A stretch of 64,000 bases of DNA from positions 2,914,001 to 2,978,000 of the forward strand of contig NZ_CP141822.1 of NCBI RefSeq assembly GCF_035621455.1, in the 5' to 3' direction. A model generated the notes under the pieces. The model did no database searches. It saw nothing but the letters and a program-made list of their open reading frames with translations, and was not told the DNA's origin. The stretch is from Vibrio natriegens NBRC 15636 = ATCC 14048 = DSM 759. GTDB lineage: Bacteria; Pseudomonadota; Gammaproteobacteria; Enterobacterales; Vibrionaceae. Below are positions 1 to 8,055 of this stretch, piece after piece. A program made the position numbers and the translations under genes. Each line of letters begins with the position of its first letter. The first letter of the stretch is position 1.

Positions 1-144
1 GCCTGGGGTTGTACGTTTGTAGGTTACTGTTCTGAGGTTTGTCCAAAGAGCGTTGACCCTGCAGCAGCAGTAAACCAAGGCAAAGTAGAGTCTTCTATGG
101 ACTTCGTAATTGCGATGCTGAAACCTCAGGAGGCAGAAGGATGA
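1..144 (+). CDS. frdB: Fumarate reductase iron-sulfur subunit, C-terminal fragment
   Basis: These are the last 47 residues of FrdB, the subunit that passes electrons from the membrane quinol site through three Fe-S clusters to FrdA during fumarate respiration. The 5' part lies outside the window. The visible peptide starts [15 protein letters not shown], the last cysteine cluster of the C-terminal ferredoxin domain, followed by a [12 protein letters not shown] tail as in other FrdB proteins. The stop codon TGA (142-144) overlaps the frdC start in an ATGA arrangement, so the two are translationally coupled. Identification is firm from this cysteine cluster and the frdC/frdD neighbours. Confidence 0.93.
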   Translation, partial: AWGCTFVGYCSEVCPKSVDPAAAVNQGKVESSMDFVIAMLKPQEAEG

Positions 145-524
145 GTAACCGTAAACCTTACGTTCGTGAAGTAAAACGCACTTGGTGGAAGGACCATCCT
201 TTCTACCGCTTCTACATGTTACGTGAAGCGACGGTACTGCCACTGATTCTATTCACCATCTTCCTGACTTTCGGTCTGGGTTCACTAGTGAAAGGGCCTG
301 AAGCTTGGCAAGGCTGGTTAGAGTTCATGGCAAACCCAATCGTAGTCGCGATCAACATTGTTGCGCTACTTGGAAGCCTGTTCCACGCACAAACCTTCTT
401 CAGCATGATGCCACAGGTGATGCCAATTCGCCTAAAAGGCAAACCTGTAGGTAAGAATATCATCGTACTGACTCAGTGGGCAGCGGTCGCGTTTATCTCA
501 CTGATCGTTCTCATCGTGGTGTAA
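141..524 (+). CDS. frdC: Fumarate reductase membrane anchor subunit C
   Basis: FrdC is one of two hydrophobic anchors that bind FrdAB to the inner membrane and form the menaquinol-oxidising site. The protein has 127 residues, close to the family's usual 130. It starts with a basic stretch ([15 protein letters not shown]) and has three hydrophobic helices at roughly residues 28-50, 65-90 and 105-127. The start overlaps the frdB stop by 4 nt, and frdD follows after 11 nt with a GGAG ribosome site, so this is the frdABCD operon. In the family, expression is induced anaerobically by fumarate; the regulatory region is outside the window. Confidence 0.95.
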   Translation: MSNRKPYVREVKRTWWKDHPFYRFYMLREATVLPLILFTIFLTFGLGSLVKGPEAWQGWLEFMANPIVVAINIVALLGSLFHAQTFFSMMPQVMPIRLKGKPVGKNIIVLTQWAAVAFISLIVLIVV

Positions 525-535
525 GGAGCTGAACA

Positions 536-913
536 ATGAAACCAAATTATAGTGTAAATACATCACCAAAACGTTCGGATGAGCCAATCTGGTGGGGACT
601 GTTTGGTGCAGGCGGTACCTGGTTTGCGATGATCACTCCTATCACCGTACTTGTCCTTGGTATCCTAGTTCCACTGGGCGTGATTGATGCTGATGCAATG
701 AGCTACGAGCGAGTATCTGAATTCGCGACCAGCATCATTGGTGCGCTATTTATCATCGGTACACTAGCGCTGCCAATGTGGCATGCAATGCACCGTGTTC
801 ACCACGGTATGCACGACCTTAAGTTCCACACTGGTGTGGTGGGCAAAGTGGCATGCTACGCGTTTGCTGGCCTTATCAGTGCGCTATCAGTTATCTTTAT
901 CTTCATGATTTAA
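536..913 (+). CDS. frdD: Fumarate reductase membrane anchor subunit D
   Basis: FrdD is the second membrane anchor of quinol:fumarate reductase and the last gene of the operon. It has 125 residues and three predicted transmembrane helices (about 22-50, 63-85 and 100-124). A histidine-rich stretch, [18 protein letters not shown], follows the second helix and is typical of FrdD. The start at 536 has GGAGC seven bases upstream and follows the frdC stop by 11 nt. A strong intrinsic terminator follows 16 nt after the stop codon. Confidence 0.95.
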   Translation: MKPNYSVNTSPKRSDEPIWWGLFGAGGTWFAMITPITVLVLGILVPLGVIDADAMSYERVSEFATSIIGALFIIGTLALPMWHAMHRVHHGMHDLKFHTGVVGKVACYAFAGLISALSVIFIFMI

Positions 914-929
914 GACACTGTTATAAATG

Positions 930-961
930 AAAAAAGCTGGCTTTATGCCAGCTTTTTTTGT
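930..961 (+). terminator. Rho-independent terminator of frdABCD
   Basis: The stem AGCTGGC / GCCAGCT closes a five-base loop. It is preceded by an A-run and followed by seven T residues, directly downstream of frdD. Confidence 0.9.
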
Positions 962-1013
962 TTTTGGACACCCATGATCTTTTTGCTTTAAAAGCTTTTG
1001 GCCACCTATGATC

Positions 1014-2417
1014 TTATTGCTGAGTAATCTTCTTAGTTTGATCCATTAAGCCAAGAGCACCAAAACCAGTGATCACATCTAAGTTCGTTTTCAGGCCTGT
1101 TTCCTGATTACCACCAATATAGTTTTGCGGCATTTGAACTTGGAAGTTTTGCAGATTACTGTACAACGAGTTTGCAACCTCACGGTTCAACTCAGCTAGG
1201 TAAACTTCTCGGTTTGCTCCTAATGCCGCATACTTCGCTTTCAGGACTTCGGCTTCTGCGCGGCCTTTCTCTAAAATCGCTTTCGCTTCATATTGAGCGG
1301 AAAGAGCATTGGCTTTCTGAATCGCTAAGTTCGCTTCTGCCATTGCCAGCTCTTTTTCTTTCTCCACTTCAGCAAGTCGCTTGGTTTTCTCCACTTCAAC
1401 GATTTCACGCTCAGCTATTTGACGAGCAACCTCGACCTCTTTTTGCTGAGAAATAATAGCGAGCTCTTTCTGACGTTGTGCATCCTGAACTTCACGAGTA
1501 CGCTGAATTTCTTTACGCAGCTGCTCAGTTTCGGCCTGAGCTTTAGAAGTTTCCTGCTCCTGAATTGCGCGAATGCGATCTGCGACCAAGCGTTTTTTAT
1601 CTGCCAATAACTGATCAAGCTGCTTCTCTGGCTGCGGGTCACCAATGGTTACCTGAGTAACTTGAATGCCGTATTGCTGTAACGGGTTATCCTGTCGGAT
1701 AGGTTGGCCTGTTTTGTCTACGACCGGTACCGTTTTCCAGACTAACTGATTCGTACGCTGCAATTGATTGGCGTTGGCCTGATTTGCACCAACAGGAGCC
1801 AGGTCAAGCTCTTCAACTTCCACCTGACGACGCTCAGTCAGATAAATACCTTCTCGAAGCTGATCACCCAACTTAGATTTAAACTGGTTCAAACCGCCCT
1901 GAAAGAACTCTTCTCCAGTATACTGAGTCGCGGTAATCACCGTTACGTTTCGGGCATTTTTTACTAATAACGCATCGATCAGATTGCTGTTATTACGAAA
2001 CTCTCGGTGCATTTTCTTCACTGCTTCCGGATCATTACTCAATTTAAAACGGAATGTGACGGGAATCTGACCAATATAAGTATCCGCAAAGCGTACTTGT
2101 ACCGGCTCAAGCCTCTGGTAAAAATCCTCACCCTTGTTGTTACCAAATGACACAGTGATGACTTGGTCATATTGGGTGATTTTAGACAGAAAGGGCATAC
2201 GAAAATGAATACCCGGTTCAGTGAACACATCCAATTCACCGGTAATATTGTTCTGGTGCACATAACTGTAACCTGCATCGGTCATCAAAACAGAACTGTT
2301 AATGGTTAACCCTATAGCCAACAACGGTATACCAAAAACTGCCGCTTTTATCCCTCGGTGAAGTAATCGACGTCGTTCTTCAACTTTTAAGCTTTGTCCT
2401 AAACCTGTGCTTTCCAT
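1014..2417 (-). CDS. SPFH/Band 7 (prohibitin-like) membrane protein
   Basis: This 467-residue protein has a single N-terminal membrane anchor (about 22-45), an SPFH/Band 7 domain (about 48-265) and a long Glu/Lys/Ala/Arg-rich coiled coil (about 270-405) with heptad-like KEIQRTREVQDAQRQKEL. That is the architecture of prohibitin and flotillin scaffolds that oligomerise on membranes. It lacks the HflK/HflC pairing, so it is not the FtsH-associated complex, and the client is unknown. The ATG is preceded by AAGGAG nine bases upstream. The gene stands alone, convergent with frdD across 100 bp and facing away from efp's terminator. Its family is clear but no specific function can be assigned. Confidence 0.85.
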   Translation of the reverse strand: MESTGLGQSLKVEERRRLLHRGIKAAVFGIPLLAIGLTINSSVLMTDAGYSYVHQNNITGELDVFTEPGIHFRMPFLSKITQYDQVITVSFGNNKGEDFYQRLEPVQVRFADTYIGQIPVTFRFKLSNDPEAVKKMHREFRNNSNLIDALLVKNARNVTVITATQYTGEEFFQGGLNQFKSKLGDQLREGIYLTERRQVEVEELDLAPVGANQANANQLQRTNQLVWKTVPVVDKTGQPIRQDNPLQQYGIQVTQVTIGDPQPEKQLDQLLADKKRLVADRIRAIQEQETSKAQAETEQLRKEIQRTREVQDAQRQKELAIISQQKEVEVARQIAEREIVEVEKTKRLAEVEKEKELAMAEANLAIQKANALSAQYEAKAILEKGRAEAEVLKAKYAALGANREVYLAELNREVANSLYSNLQNFQVQMPQNYIGGNQETGLKTNLDVITGFGALGLMDQTKKITQQ

Positions 2418-2630
2418 ATTGTTCTCCTTATTGCGGTTGTCATTGAGTTAAATCGATAAAAATCAAATTGCTATGCAACTCAACGACCTCTGGAGATAAT
2501 CTATCAAATGGTAACCTTAAGGAATAATCGAAAGATTCATCAAACAAATACGTTTTTAACGAATAATACAAAAATAATAAAACTATGCGGTGCGCTTCTT
2601 GTTTTAGCCACATGTCAAAACTGCGGGCAA

Positions 2631-2662
2631 TAAAAAAGGCCGCCGAAGCGACCTTTTTTATT
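2631..2662 (-). terminator. Rho-independent terminator of efp
   Basis: Read on the minus strand, the hairpin GGTCGC-TTCG-GCGGCC sits between an A6 and a T6 run, 18 nt after the efp stop. The UUCG-type tetraloop and U-tract are diagnostic. Confidence 0.9.
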
Positions 2663-2679
2663 CGATACGTTTAAGTGAA

Positions 2680-3246
2680 TTACTTCACACGACCTACGTA
2701 TTCACCAGTACGAGTGTCAACTTTGATCACTTCGCCAATTGCGATGAATAGTGGAACACGTACAACAGCGCCAGTTGATAGCGTAGCTGGTTTACCACCA
2801 GTACCTTGAGTATCACCTTTCAAACCTGGATCTGTGTCAGTAACTTCCAGCTCAACAAAGTTTGGTGGAGTAACTGAGATTGGGTTACCGTTCCAAAGCG
2901 TGATCATACAAGTGTTGTTTTCTACCAACCATTTAGCGTTCTCACCTACCGCTTTCGCATCAGCAGCGATCTGTTCGAACGTTTCATTGTTCATAAAGTG
3001 GTAGAATTCGCCGTCTGAATATAGATAATCTAGGTCGATATCCATTACGTCTGCCACTTCACAAGTGTCACCAGACTTGAATGTTTTCTCTAGCACTTTA
3101 CCAGAAAGAAGTTTACGAATTTTTACGCGGTTGAACGCTTGGCCTTTACCTGGTTTAACGTATTCGTTTTCCAGAATTACGCAAGGCTCATTATCAAGCA
3201 TTAACTTAAGACCGCCTTTAAATTCATTGGTGCTAACTGTAGCCAT
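2680..3246 (-). CDS. efp: Translation elongation factor P
   Basis: EF-P binds ribosomes stalled at polyproline motifs, between the P and E sites, and promotes peptide-bond formation. The 188-residue protein has the full three-domain layout: the N-terminal KOW-like domain (1-65) and two OB folds. The loop [10 protein letters not shown] carries the modifiable Lys34, the residue beta-lysylated by EpmA after EpmB supplies (R)-beta-lysine. The C-terminal signature [17 protein letters not shown] is intact. The ATG has GAGGA upstream. The gene is divergent from epmB with only 32 bp between, so substrate and modifying enzyme probably share a compact bidirectional promoter. Confidence 0.97.
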   Translation of the reverse strand: MATVSTNEFKGGLKLMLDNEPCVILENEYVKPGKGQAFNRVKIRKLLSGKVLEKTFKSGDTCEVADVMDIDLDYLYSDGEFYHFMNNETFEQIAADAKAVGENAKWLVENNTCMITLWNGNPISVTPPNFVELEVTDTDPGLKGDTQGTGGKPATLSTGAVVRVPLFIAIGEVIKVDTRTGEYVGRVK

Positions 3247-3278
3247 TTTTTCCTCTTACATTCTTAGAGCTAAATTCA

Positions 3279-4301
3279 ATGCCGCACATAATAACCCGAA
3301 AAGTCGATTCTGTTGAGCAAAACTGGCTCAAACAGTTGGCGAATGGGATCTCTGATCCTGCAAAATTGCTCGAAAAACTGGAAATAGATCCCTCACCGTG
3401 GCAAGACGGGTTTGCTGCGCGCAAGCTGTTTGCACAGCGTGTACCGCAAAGTTTTGTCGATAGAATGGAAAAAGGCAATCCCAAAGACCCTCTTTTACGT
3501 CAGGTTTTACCGTTAAGTGAAGAGTTCGAAGTGCATGAGGGCTACTCCAGCGATCCACTTGAAGAGCAAGACAACGAGATTCCCGGCTTGCTGCACAAAT
3601 ATCGTAATCGTGCACTGATGATTGTTAAAGGAGGCTGTGCGGTGAATTGTCGCTACTGCTTCCGCCGACATTTCCCGTATCAGGATAACAAAAGTGGTAA
3701 ACAAGCCTGGGCTCAAAGTCTCGAGTATATTGCGCAGCAGCCCGAGCTGAACGAAGTGATCTTCTCCGGCGGAGATCCATTAATGGCGAAAGATGATGAA
3801 CTTCAGTGGCTGATAGAGCGGATTACACAAATTCCGCATATCAAACGTCTTCGAATTCACAGCCGCTTACCTGTGGTAATCCCAGCGCGTATAACCGATG
3901 AACTATGCCAGATACTTCGCGACTCCCGCTTGCAGGTTATCTTGGTCACTCACATCAACCATGCGAACGAATTAAGTAGCGAACTCGCCTCACAGCTGTT
4001 CAAACTCAAACAATCTGGTGTGACTCTACTCAACCAAAGTGTGCTGCTTAAAGATATCAATGACTCTGTGGATGCCCTGGTCGACTTGAGTGAAGCCTTA
4101 TTTGATGCGGGAGTGTTACCTTACTACTTGCATGTACTAGACAAAGTCCAAGGTGCTGCGCATTACTTTGTTTCCGATGAGGAGGCAAAAACGATCATGC
4201 GCGGAGTAATAACTCGTGTGTCTGGTTACCTGGTGCCAAAACTTACGCGAGAGATCGGCGGCAGGCCAAGTAAAACACCGCTAGACCTCCATTTAGAGTA
4301 A
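3279..4301 (+). CDS. epmB: EF-P (R)-beta-lysine ligation pathway lysine 2,3-aminomutase
   Basis: EpmB is a radical-SAM, PLP-dependent enzyme that converts L-lysine into (R)-beta-lysine for attachment to EF-P Lys34. The 340-residue protein has the radical-SAM cysteine triad CAVNCRYC (C120, C124, C127) and the aminomutase signature FSGGDPLM near 161-168. A C-terminal VPKLTREIGG segment probably holds the PLP-binding lysine. It lacks the long C-terminal extension of clostridial lysine 2,3-aminomutases, as expected for the EpmB branch. It is divergently arranged with efp, which supports this function over catabolic lysine metabolism. The ligase gene epmA is not in the window; in E. coli it neighbours frdA, so it may lie just to the left. 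Confidence 0.95.
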   Translation: MPHIITRKVDSVEQNWLKQLANGISDPAKLLEKLEIDPSPWQDGFAARKLFAQRVPQSFVDRMEKGNPKDPLLRQVLPLSEEFEVHEGYSSDPLEEQDNEIPGLLHKYRNRALMIVKGGCAVNCRYCFRRHFPYQDNKSGKQAWAQSLEYIAQQPELNEVIFSGGDPLMAKDDELQWLIERITQIPHIKRLRIHSRLPVVIPARITDELCQILRDSRLQVILVTHINHANELSSELASQLFKLKQSGVTLLNQSVLLKDINDSVDALVDLSEALFDAGVLPYYLHVLDKVQGAAHYFVSDEEAKTIMRGVITRVSGYLVPKLTREIGGRPSKTPLDLHLE

Positions 4302-4406
4302 ATAGCGAGACCAGTTGAAGTTGAATTAAATTTGTCGTCACGAGCGTTTCTTTTTGTTCGCTTTGAGGGGTGATTCTATGCATACTCCGCGCTTTTGGAG
4401 GTCAAG

Positions 4407-4901
4407 ATGCATACAACATTCGAACAAATTTTCGATCTTGGCCCATTTAGTTGGTCTGCTCTTCTATGCTGTGCCATCAATGGGTTAATGATTGGCATAG
4501 AACGCCAGACCCGTGGTAAACCGGTTGGCATTCGCACTGCAATACTCATTATTTCAGGCACCTACCTTTTCATGTCGATGGCGGTATCCTTATCGCCAAA
4601 CACGCTTGATCAAGCACGTGTACTGGGTCAAATCATTACCGGTGTCGGATTTCTGGGCGCTGGTGTAATGATGACGCTAGATGGCAAAATCCACGGTGTG
4701 ACGTCTGCGGCGGTCATCTGGGTACTAGCCGGGTTAGGCTTAATGATTGGTCTTGGTTATTTGTCTCAATCAGTGGTCATCACCGTACTGACTTTAACTG
4801 TGTTACTGGGCGTTGATGAAGCGGAGCGACACATCAAGTCCTTACGTCGCGGTGTGCATCAAAGAATACAGCGCAGAAAGTCGTCTCGCTTAATCAAATA
4901 A
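4407..4901 (+). CDS. MgtC/SapB family membrane protein
   Basis: This small integral membrane protein of the MgtC/SapB family has 164 residues and four to five hydrophobic helices. The family core is visible: ALLCCAINGLMIGIERQ, GVGFLGAGVMM and GVTSAAVIWVLAGLGLMIGL. It lacks the long C-terminal cytoplasmic ACT-like domain of Salmonella MgtC, so it is the short SapB-like type. MgtC proteins are linked to Mg2+ limitation and F-type ATP synthase control, but for short forms the role is not established. I chose the ATG at 4407 because TTGGAGG lies six bases upstream; an in-frame TTG at 4395 would fall inside that ribosome site. Confidence 0.85.
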   Translation: MHTTFEQIFDLGPFSWSALLCCAINGLMIGIERQTRGKPVGIRTAILIISGTYLFMSMAVSLSPNTLDQARVLGQIITGVGFLGAGVMMTLDGKIHGVTSAAVIWVLAGLGLMIGLGYLSQSVVITVLTLTVLLGVDEAERHIKSLRRGVHQRIQRRKSSRLIK

Positions 4902-4920
4902 GCTCAAACGTGAGATATAA

Positions 4921-4951
4921 AAAGACCCCGACATCAGTTCGGGGTCTTTCT
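4921..4951. terminator. Bidirectional terminator between mgtC-like gene and exported-protein gene
   Basis: An 11-bp stem, AAAGACCCCGA / TCGGGGTCTTT, has A and T runs on both flanks and lies between two convergent genes. Confidence 0.9.
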
Positions 4952-4976
4952 GTTTAAGTATTACTATAACTGCAGA

Positions 4977-5540
4977 TTATTTCGCGAAGTTAATCAGTGG
5001 GAAACACTTCAAGAAGCCGTTATCCGCACAGTTAAGCAGACCAATTTGAATACCGTCGATTTGGTCTGTCATGTTGAAGAAACCTAGCTGGAAGTTAGAC
5101 TTTTTAGAGATACTTGCCAGACCAACATCCGCCATTGTGTAGCCTTGGGAGTAGTTAACCGCACTCCAGTTAAGGCCTTTCACATTGTTAGTAATGTTAA
5201 CCGCACCCAGGTTTAGGCCTGTTGTTTGGCCACGGTTCCAGTTAACAAGGCCAAGTGAAGCCCCTTTCATTTCTTGGTTTACTTTCGCTGCGCCGAAGAA
5301 CAGACCAAAGTTAACACCGGTTGTACGATCGGTTTCAGACATACCAAGTAGAGAGAAATCGACCCCTTTCACTTCGTTAACCTGTCCGTGTAGAACAGCT
5401 AAGCGAACACCGCCCACTTCAGAGCGAGACGGCGCATTAATGTGATCAATTGTAGAAAACATCACAGGAGTGCTGTCAGCAAGCGCAACAGGTGATGCAA
5501 CAGCGGCTACCACTGCCAAAGACGTCAAAAGCTTTTTCAT
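4977..5540 (-). CDS. Exported repeat-containing protein of unknown function
   Basis: This 187-residue secreted protein starts with a clear signal peptide (MKKLLTSLAVVAAVASPVALA, cleavage near residue 21). The mature part consists of degenerate units of about 18-20 residues, such as MKGASLGLVNW, TTGLNLGAVN, VKGLNWSAVN and IDGIQIGLLN. These look like an amphipathic beta repeat of the kind seen in surface-repeat families. I recall a conserved Vibrio homologue at the same place in V. cholerae (VC2662/VC2663 area) without a known function. The ATG at 5540 is preceded by GGAGAT; an upstream in-frame start at 5564 would add eight residues before the signal peptide and lacks a ribosome site. Two Cys near the C-terminus (CADNGFLKC) could form a disulfide. 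Confidence 0.75.
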   Translation of the reverse strand: MKKLLTSLAVVAAVASPVALADSTPVMFSTIDHINAPSRSEVGGVRLAVLHGQVNEVKGVDFSLLGMSETDRTTGVNFGLFFGAAKVNQEMKGASLGLVNWNRGQTTGLNLGAVNITNNVKGLNWSAVNYSQGYTMADVGLASISKKSNFQLGFFNMTDQIDGIQIGLLNCADNGFLKCFPLINFAK

Positions 5541-5946
5541 TCTTATCTCCGTTATATTAAGCATTACTTACAACATAGCGTATGTGTACTCATTTTCTAC
5601 TAATCGTATGAAAAAATTTCACTCGCATGCCATATTTAACAAGTTGACTATAATAGAAAAAATCTACAACGACCATATTTCAATATTTTCTGAAGTATTT
5701 CTTGTACCAGTCCCACACAATGATGATGTCATGTTCAGCCACGAATCTGGATAAACAAGTACGACGCATCGCCTTTAAATCAGTATTTCATCGCACTGCA
5801 TAAACGACAAATTGAACTGCGATGACGTATCAACAAATCAAAAACGCCAAGCACAAAAAAGCCGAGGTAAAAACCTCGGCTTCTTCTTGGTTTGGTCAGA
5901 TACCTCTTCGCTATAAAAACGTTACAGCGATAAGGTAAGCAGCGTA
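5541..5946. other. Intergenic region, original downstream flank of groEL
   Basis: There is no convincing gene here. The right part (about 5850-5946) holds a leftward terminator and is the sequence that followed groEL before the element inserted. The left part is AT-rich and presumably contains the promoter of the exported-protein gene. An open frame across 5470-5754 has no ribosome site or protein-like composition. Confidence 0.6.
5855..5882 (-). terminator. Displaced groESL terminator
   Basis: On the minus strand, GCCGAGGT-TTTT-ACCTCGGC is followed by TTTTTTG. No leftward gene now ends just upstream of it. The nearest would be groEL, whose stop codon is 3.6 kb away because of the inserted element. 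Removing the element would place this hairpin about 65 nt after groEL. Confidence 0.8.
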
Positions 5947-5963
5947 TTACATCATGCCGCCCA
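5947..5963. repeat. attL-like copy of 17-bp direct repeat
   Basis: TTACATCATGCCGCCCA is identical to 9484-9500, which is the last 17 nt of groEL including its stop. Bases on either side differ, so the identity block is exactly 17 bp. This copy marks the left boundary of the integrated element. Confidence 0.88.
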
Positions 5964-6005
5964 AATAACCCTTAAACCCCTTAACCTACCGTAATATAAG
6001 ACTTT

Positions 6006-7346
6006 GTGTTAACATTTGTCTCTACATTAGTCTCCACTTTTGAGTATACAGTGTCTCAAGATAATAAGTATTTAAAGAAGCGTAATAACCGCGATGTATG
6101 GCTTTTCTCTAAGCGTATCCCTAAGCAACTACAACACCTCTATGAAGGCAAAGAAGTCTTAACCAAGTCCTTGAAGACCTCCTGCATTAAAACAGCACGA
6201 TTGCGCAGAAACGCTCTGCTTGCAGAAATGAGTTTACAGGAAGAGCAAGCCATAGACGGGGGACGAGCTACTTTCATAAGCTTCTATAGAACACTCAAAG
6301 AAGCTAAAGATATACACGGCTATGAGCCTTACGGTGTGCACCATAACATTGATTTAGAAGATGTAACGAACACAGACCGTTACCCAGAAATACAACGAGA
6401 TGCGTTAAAGGCAGTGTATTCAGGTGAAACACCACTCAAGTACACCTGTACGTTACGGGAATCCATGACTGAGTGGTTAGAGCTAAACAGAAATAAAAAT
6501 AAAGACACTATATCCAAAGTAAAATCTACAACTGAACGATTCCTTAAGCATTGTGAAGTGTTTGATTTACCACTACTCAGTATTGAGCGGTCTTCCGTTG
6601 TTGGCTTCATTAGCGAGCTAGCAGACGAGTGCTCAGTATCAACGATTAGAGCTCACTTAAGTAGACTGAAGACTGTCTATAAACATGCATGGGACATGGG
6701 ACGCATTAAAAACAAAGACAACCCTTTTGCAGACCATTCATTGGCTCACCTTGAAACGAAGAAGGAAAAGAACCCTAAGCAATTGTTTAGTAGAGAGCAA
6801 ATCCACTTATTGGCTAAATGGGCTGATGAGCAAACGGCTAAAGGTTCAAATATGGGTCTACTGTTCCGCCTTGGTCTCTTCACTGGGAGCAGGATTGGAG
6901 AGCTGTGTAGAATCAAGGTTAAAGATGTATATACAGACTCTGGGATTACTGCAATCAAAATCAGAATTGGTAAAACCTCTGCGGCTCAACGAACAGTGCC
7001 ATTAACAGACTCACTAGCTTCAGAAGTATTACAGCTAATGGATGGTAGAGATCCTGAAAGCAAGCTGCTTGGATTGAACGGAGACAAGGCTAGTCGTGAT
7101 TTCTCCCGATTTAAGGTAACTAATATCAGCAAAGACTCATCTCAATGCTTTCACAGTCTCCGTGTTCACGTGTCAACAGCATTGCTTAGAGCTGGAATTC
7201 AAGAAAACCGCTCTGCTTTCATAGTAGGCCATGAAGGCGGTAAGACCATGACTTATGGTTACTACGCCAAAGGGGATGAGTTAAAGACCCTCAAAGAGTT
7301 CATAGACAAAGCGGAAGAAGTAATTAAAAGGGACTGGTTAAACTAG
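6006..7346 (+). CDS. Tyrosine recombinase (phage-type integrase)
   Basis: This is a 446-residue tyrosine recombinase that probably integrates and excises the element. The N-terminal arm-binding-like region (about 20-75, YLKKRNNRDVWLFSKRIP) precedes a SAM-like core-binding domain (about 150-235) and the catalytic domain (about 260-440). Catalytic residues seen are R296 in TGSRIGEL, K323, H383 and R386 in HSLR, H409 in VGHEGG, and the tyrosine nucleophile within YGYY (417-420). A GTG at 6006 is the longest start. A second GTG at 6051 (MSQDNKYLKKR) is at least as likely, because the first codons overlap putative arm-type repeats. It lies next to attL and reads into the element, typical for integrases. 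It appears intact. Confidence 0.9.
   Translation: MLTFVSTLVSTFEYTVSQDNKYLKKRNNRDVWLFSKRIPKQLQHLYEGKEVLTKSLKTSCIKTARLRRNALLAEMSLQEEQAIDGGRATFISFYRTLKEAKDIHGYEPYGVHHNIDLEDVTNTDRYPEIQRDALKAVYSGETPLKYTCTLRESMTEWLELNRNKNKDTISKVKSTTERFLKHCEVFDLPLLSIERSSVVGFISELADECSVSTIRAHLSRLKTVYKHAWDMGRIKNKDNPFADHSLAHLETKKEKNPKQLFSREQIHLLAKWADEQTAKGSNMGLLFRLGLFTGSRIGELCRIKVKDVYTDSGITAIKIRIGKTSAAQRTVPLTDSLASEVLQLMDGRDPESKLLGLNGDKASRDFSRFKVTNISKDSSQCFHSLRVHVSTALLRAGIQENRSAFIVGHEGGKTMTYGYYAKGDELKTLKEFIDKAEEVIKRDWLN
6018..6037 (+). repeat. Left arm-type repeat pair (GTCTCTACA / GTCTCCACT)
   Basis: GTCTCTACA at 6018 and the near-copy GTCTCCACT at 6030 have starts 12 bp apart. An identical pair with the same 12-bp period and orientation lies at 9414 and 9426 near the other end. 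Both pairs are about 50-55 bp from their 17-bp core. They look like integrase arm or excisionase sites; this is inference. Confidence 0.5.
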
Positions 7347-7367
7347 TAAGTATTATCTGCTTTAGTT

Positions 7368-7486
7368 GTACCCGTTAGGTATACCCATATGACTACGGTC
7401 AAACACTGATCTAACAGTACCCGTTAGGGTTGATTTGTATTTATAGGTACTCTAACCTTAAGCACTTCTAAGAACCAAACGGGTAC
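7368..7486. promoter_or_regulatory. Repeated dyads upstream of the serine recombinase (possible res or operator site)
   Basis: GTACCCGTTAGG occurs at 7368-7379 and 7417-7428. The second copy lies in the dyad CTAAC-N7-GTTAG (7411-7427). GGTACTCTAACC follows at 7446, and the inverted core AACGGGTAC at 7478-7486 ends 5 bp before the recombinase start. Small serine recombinases bind such imperfect dyads (res sites) next to their own genes and often autoregulate. The sites could also serve another regulator. Confidence 0.5.
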
Positions 7487-7491
7487 ACTCA

Positions 7492-8055
7492 GTGGCACAC
7501 ATAGCTTATCTAAGGGTCTCTACTGTAGACCAAAACACAGACCGTCAACTTACTGATACTGGTATCTCATTTGATAAGTCTTTTACTGACAAGTGCAGTG
7601 GTGGCTCAACTAAACGACCAGCCTTAACGGAACTAAAGGAATACGTAAGGGATGGAGACACCATTCACGTACACAGCATTGACCGTCTAGCTCGTAACTT
7701 GGTTGATTTAAAGCAGTTAGTAAATGGTTGGAATGAGCAAGGTGTGAGCGTTAAGTTCCACAAAGAGAACCTTAGCTTTAACGCTGGTGGCAGTGACCAC
7801 ATGTCTGAGTTAATGCTGAATATGCTAGGAGCTGTAGCTCAGTTTGAGTTAGCCATGATTCAAGAGAGGCGTCAGGAAGGCATAGAGAAGGCTAAAGCGG
7901 CTGGTAAGTACAAAGGCAGACCTAGCAACGAAACGAACCACCAGCGGATCATAGAGCTACGTACTGAAGGGGTATCACTACGTAAGATTGCTTCTGAGGT
8001 TGGTGTGTCTTTGTCTACGGTTCAGAGAGCATTAGCAGCTAGTGGTAAAAACTAA
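7492..8055 (+). CDS. Serine recombinase (resolvase/invertase family)
   Basis: This 187-residue small serine recombinase has the catalytic domain at 1-135 and a Hin/resolvase-type helix-turn-helix at about 145-183 (LRKIASEVGVSLSTVQRAL). The nucleophile is Ser10 in AYLRVSTVDQN. The conserved arginine motif IDRLARNLVDL and the E helix with MLGAVAQFELAMIQER are present. It is a Tn3-resolvase/DNA-invertase-type protein of full length. It starts with GTG at 7492, after tandem dyads that could be its binding site. Resolution of dimers, inversion or regulation of the element are all possible. No invertible segment with inverted repeats was recognised. Confidence 0.88.
   Translation: MAHIAYLRVSTVDQNTDRQLTDTGISFDKSFTDKCSGGSTKRPALTELKEYVRDGDTIHVHSIDRLARNLVDLKQLVNGWNEQGVSVKFHKENLSFNAGGSDHMSELMLNMLGAVAQFELAMIQERRQEGIEKAKAAGKYKGRPSNETNHQRIIELRTEGVSLRKIASEVGVSLSTVQRALAASGKN

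Noticed and set aside
5470..5754. Open frame antisense to the exported protein's signal peptide and extending upstream
   Set aside because: It has no ribosome site and atypical composition, and it overlaps the regulatory region of a better-supported gene.
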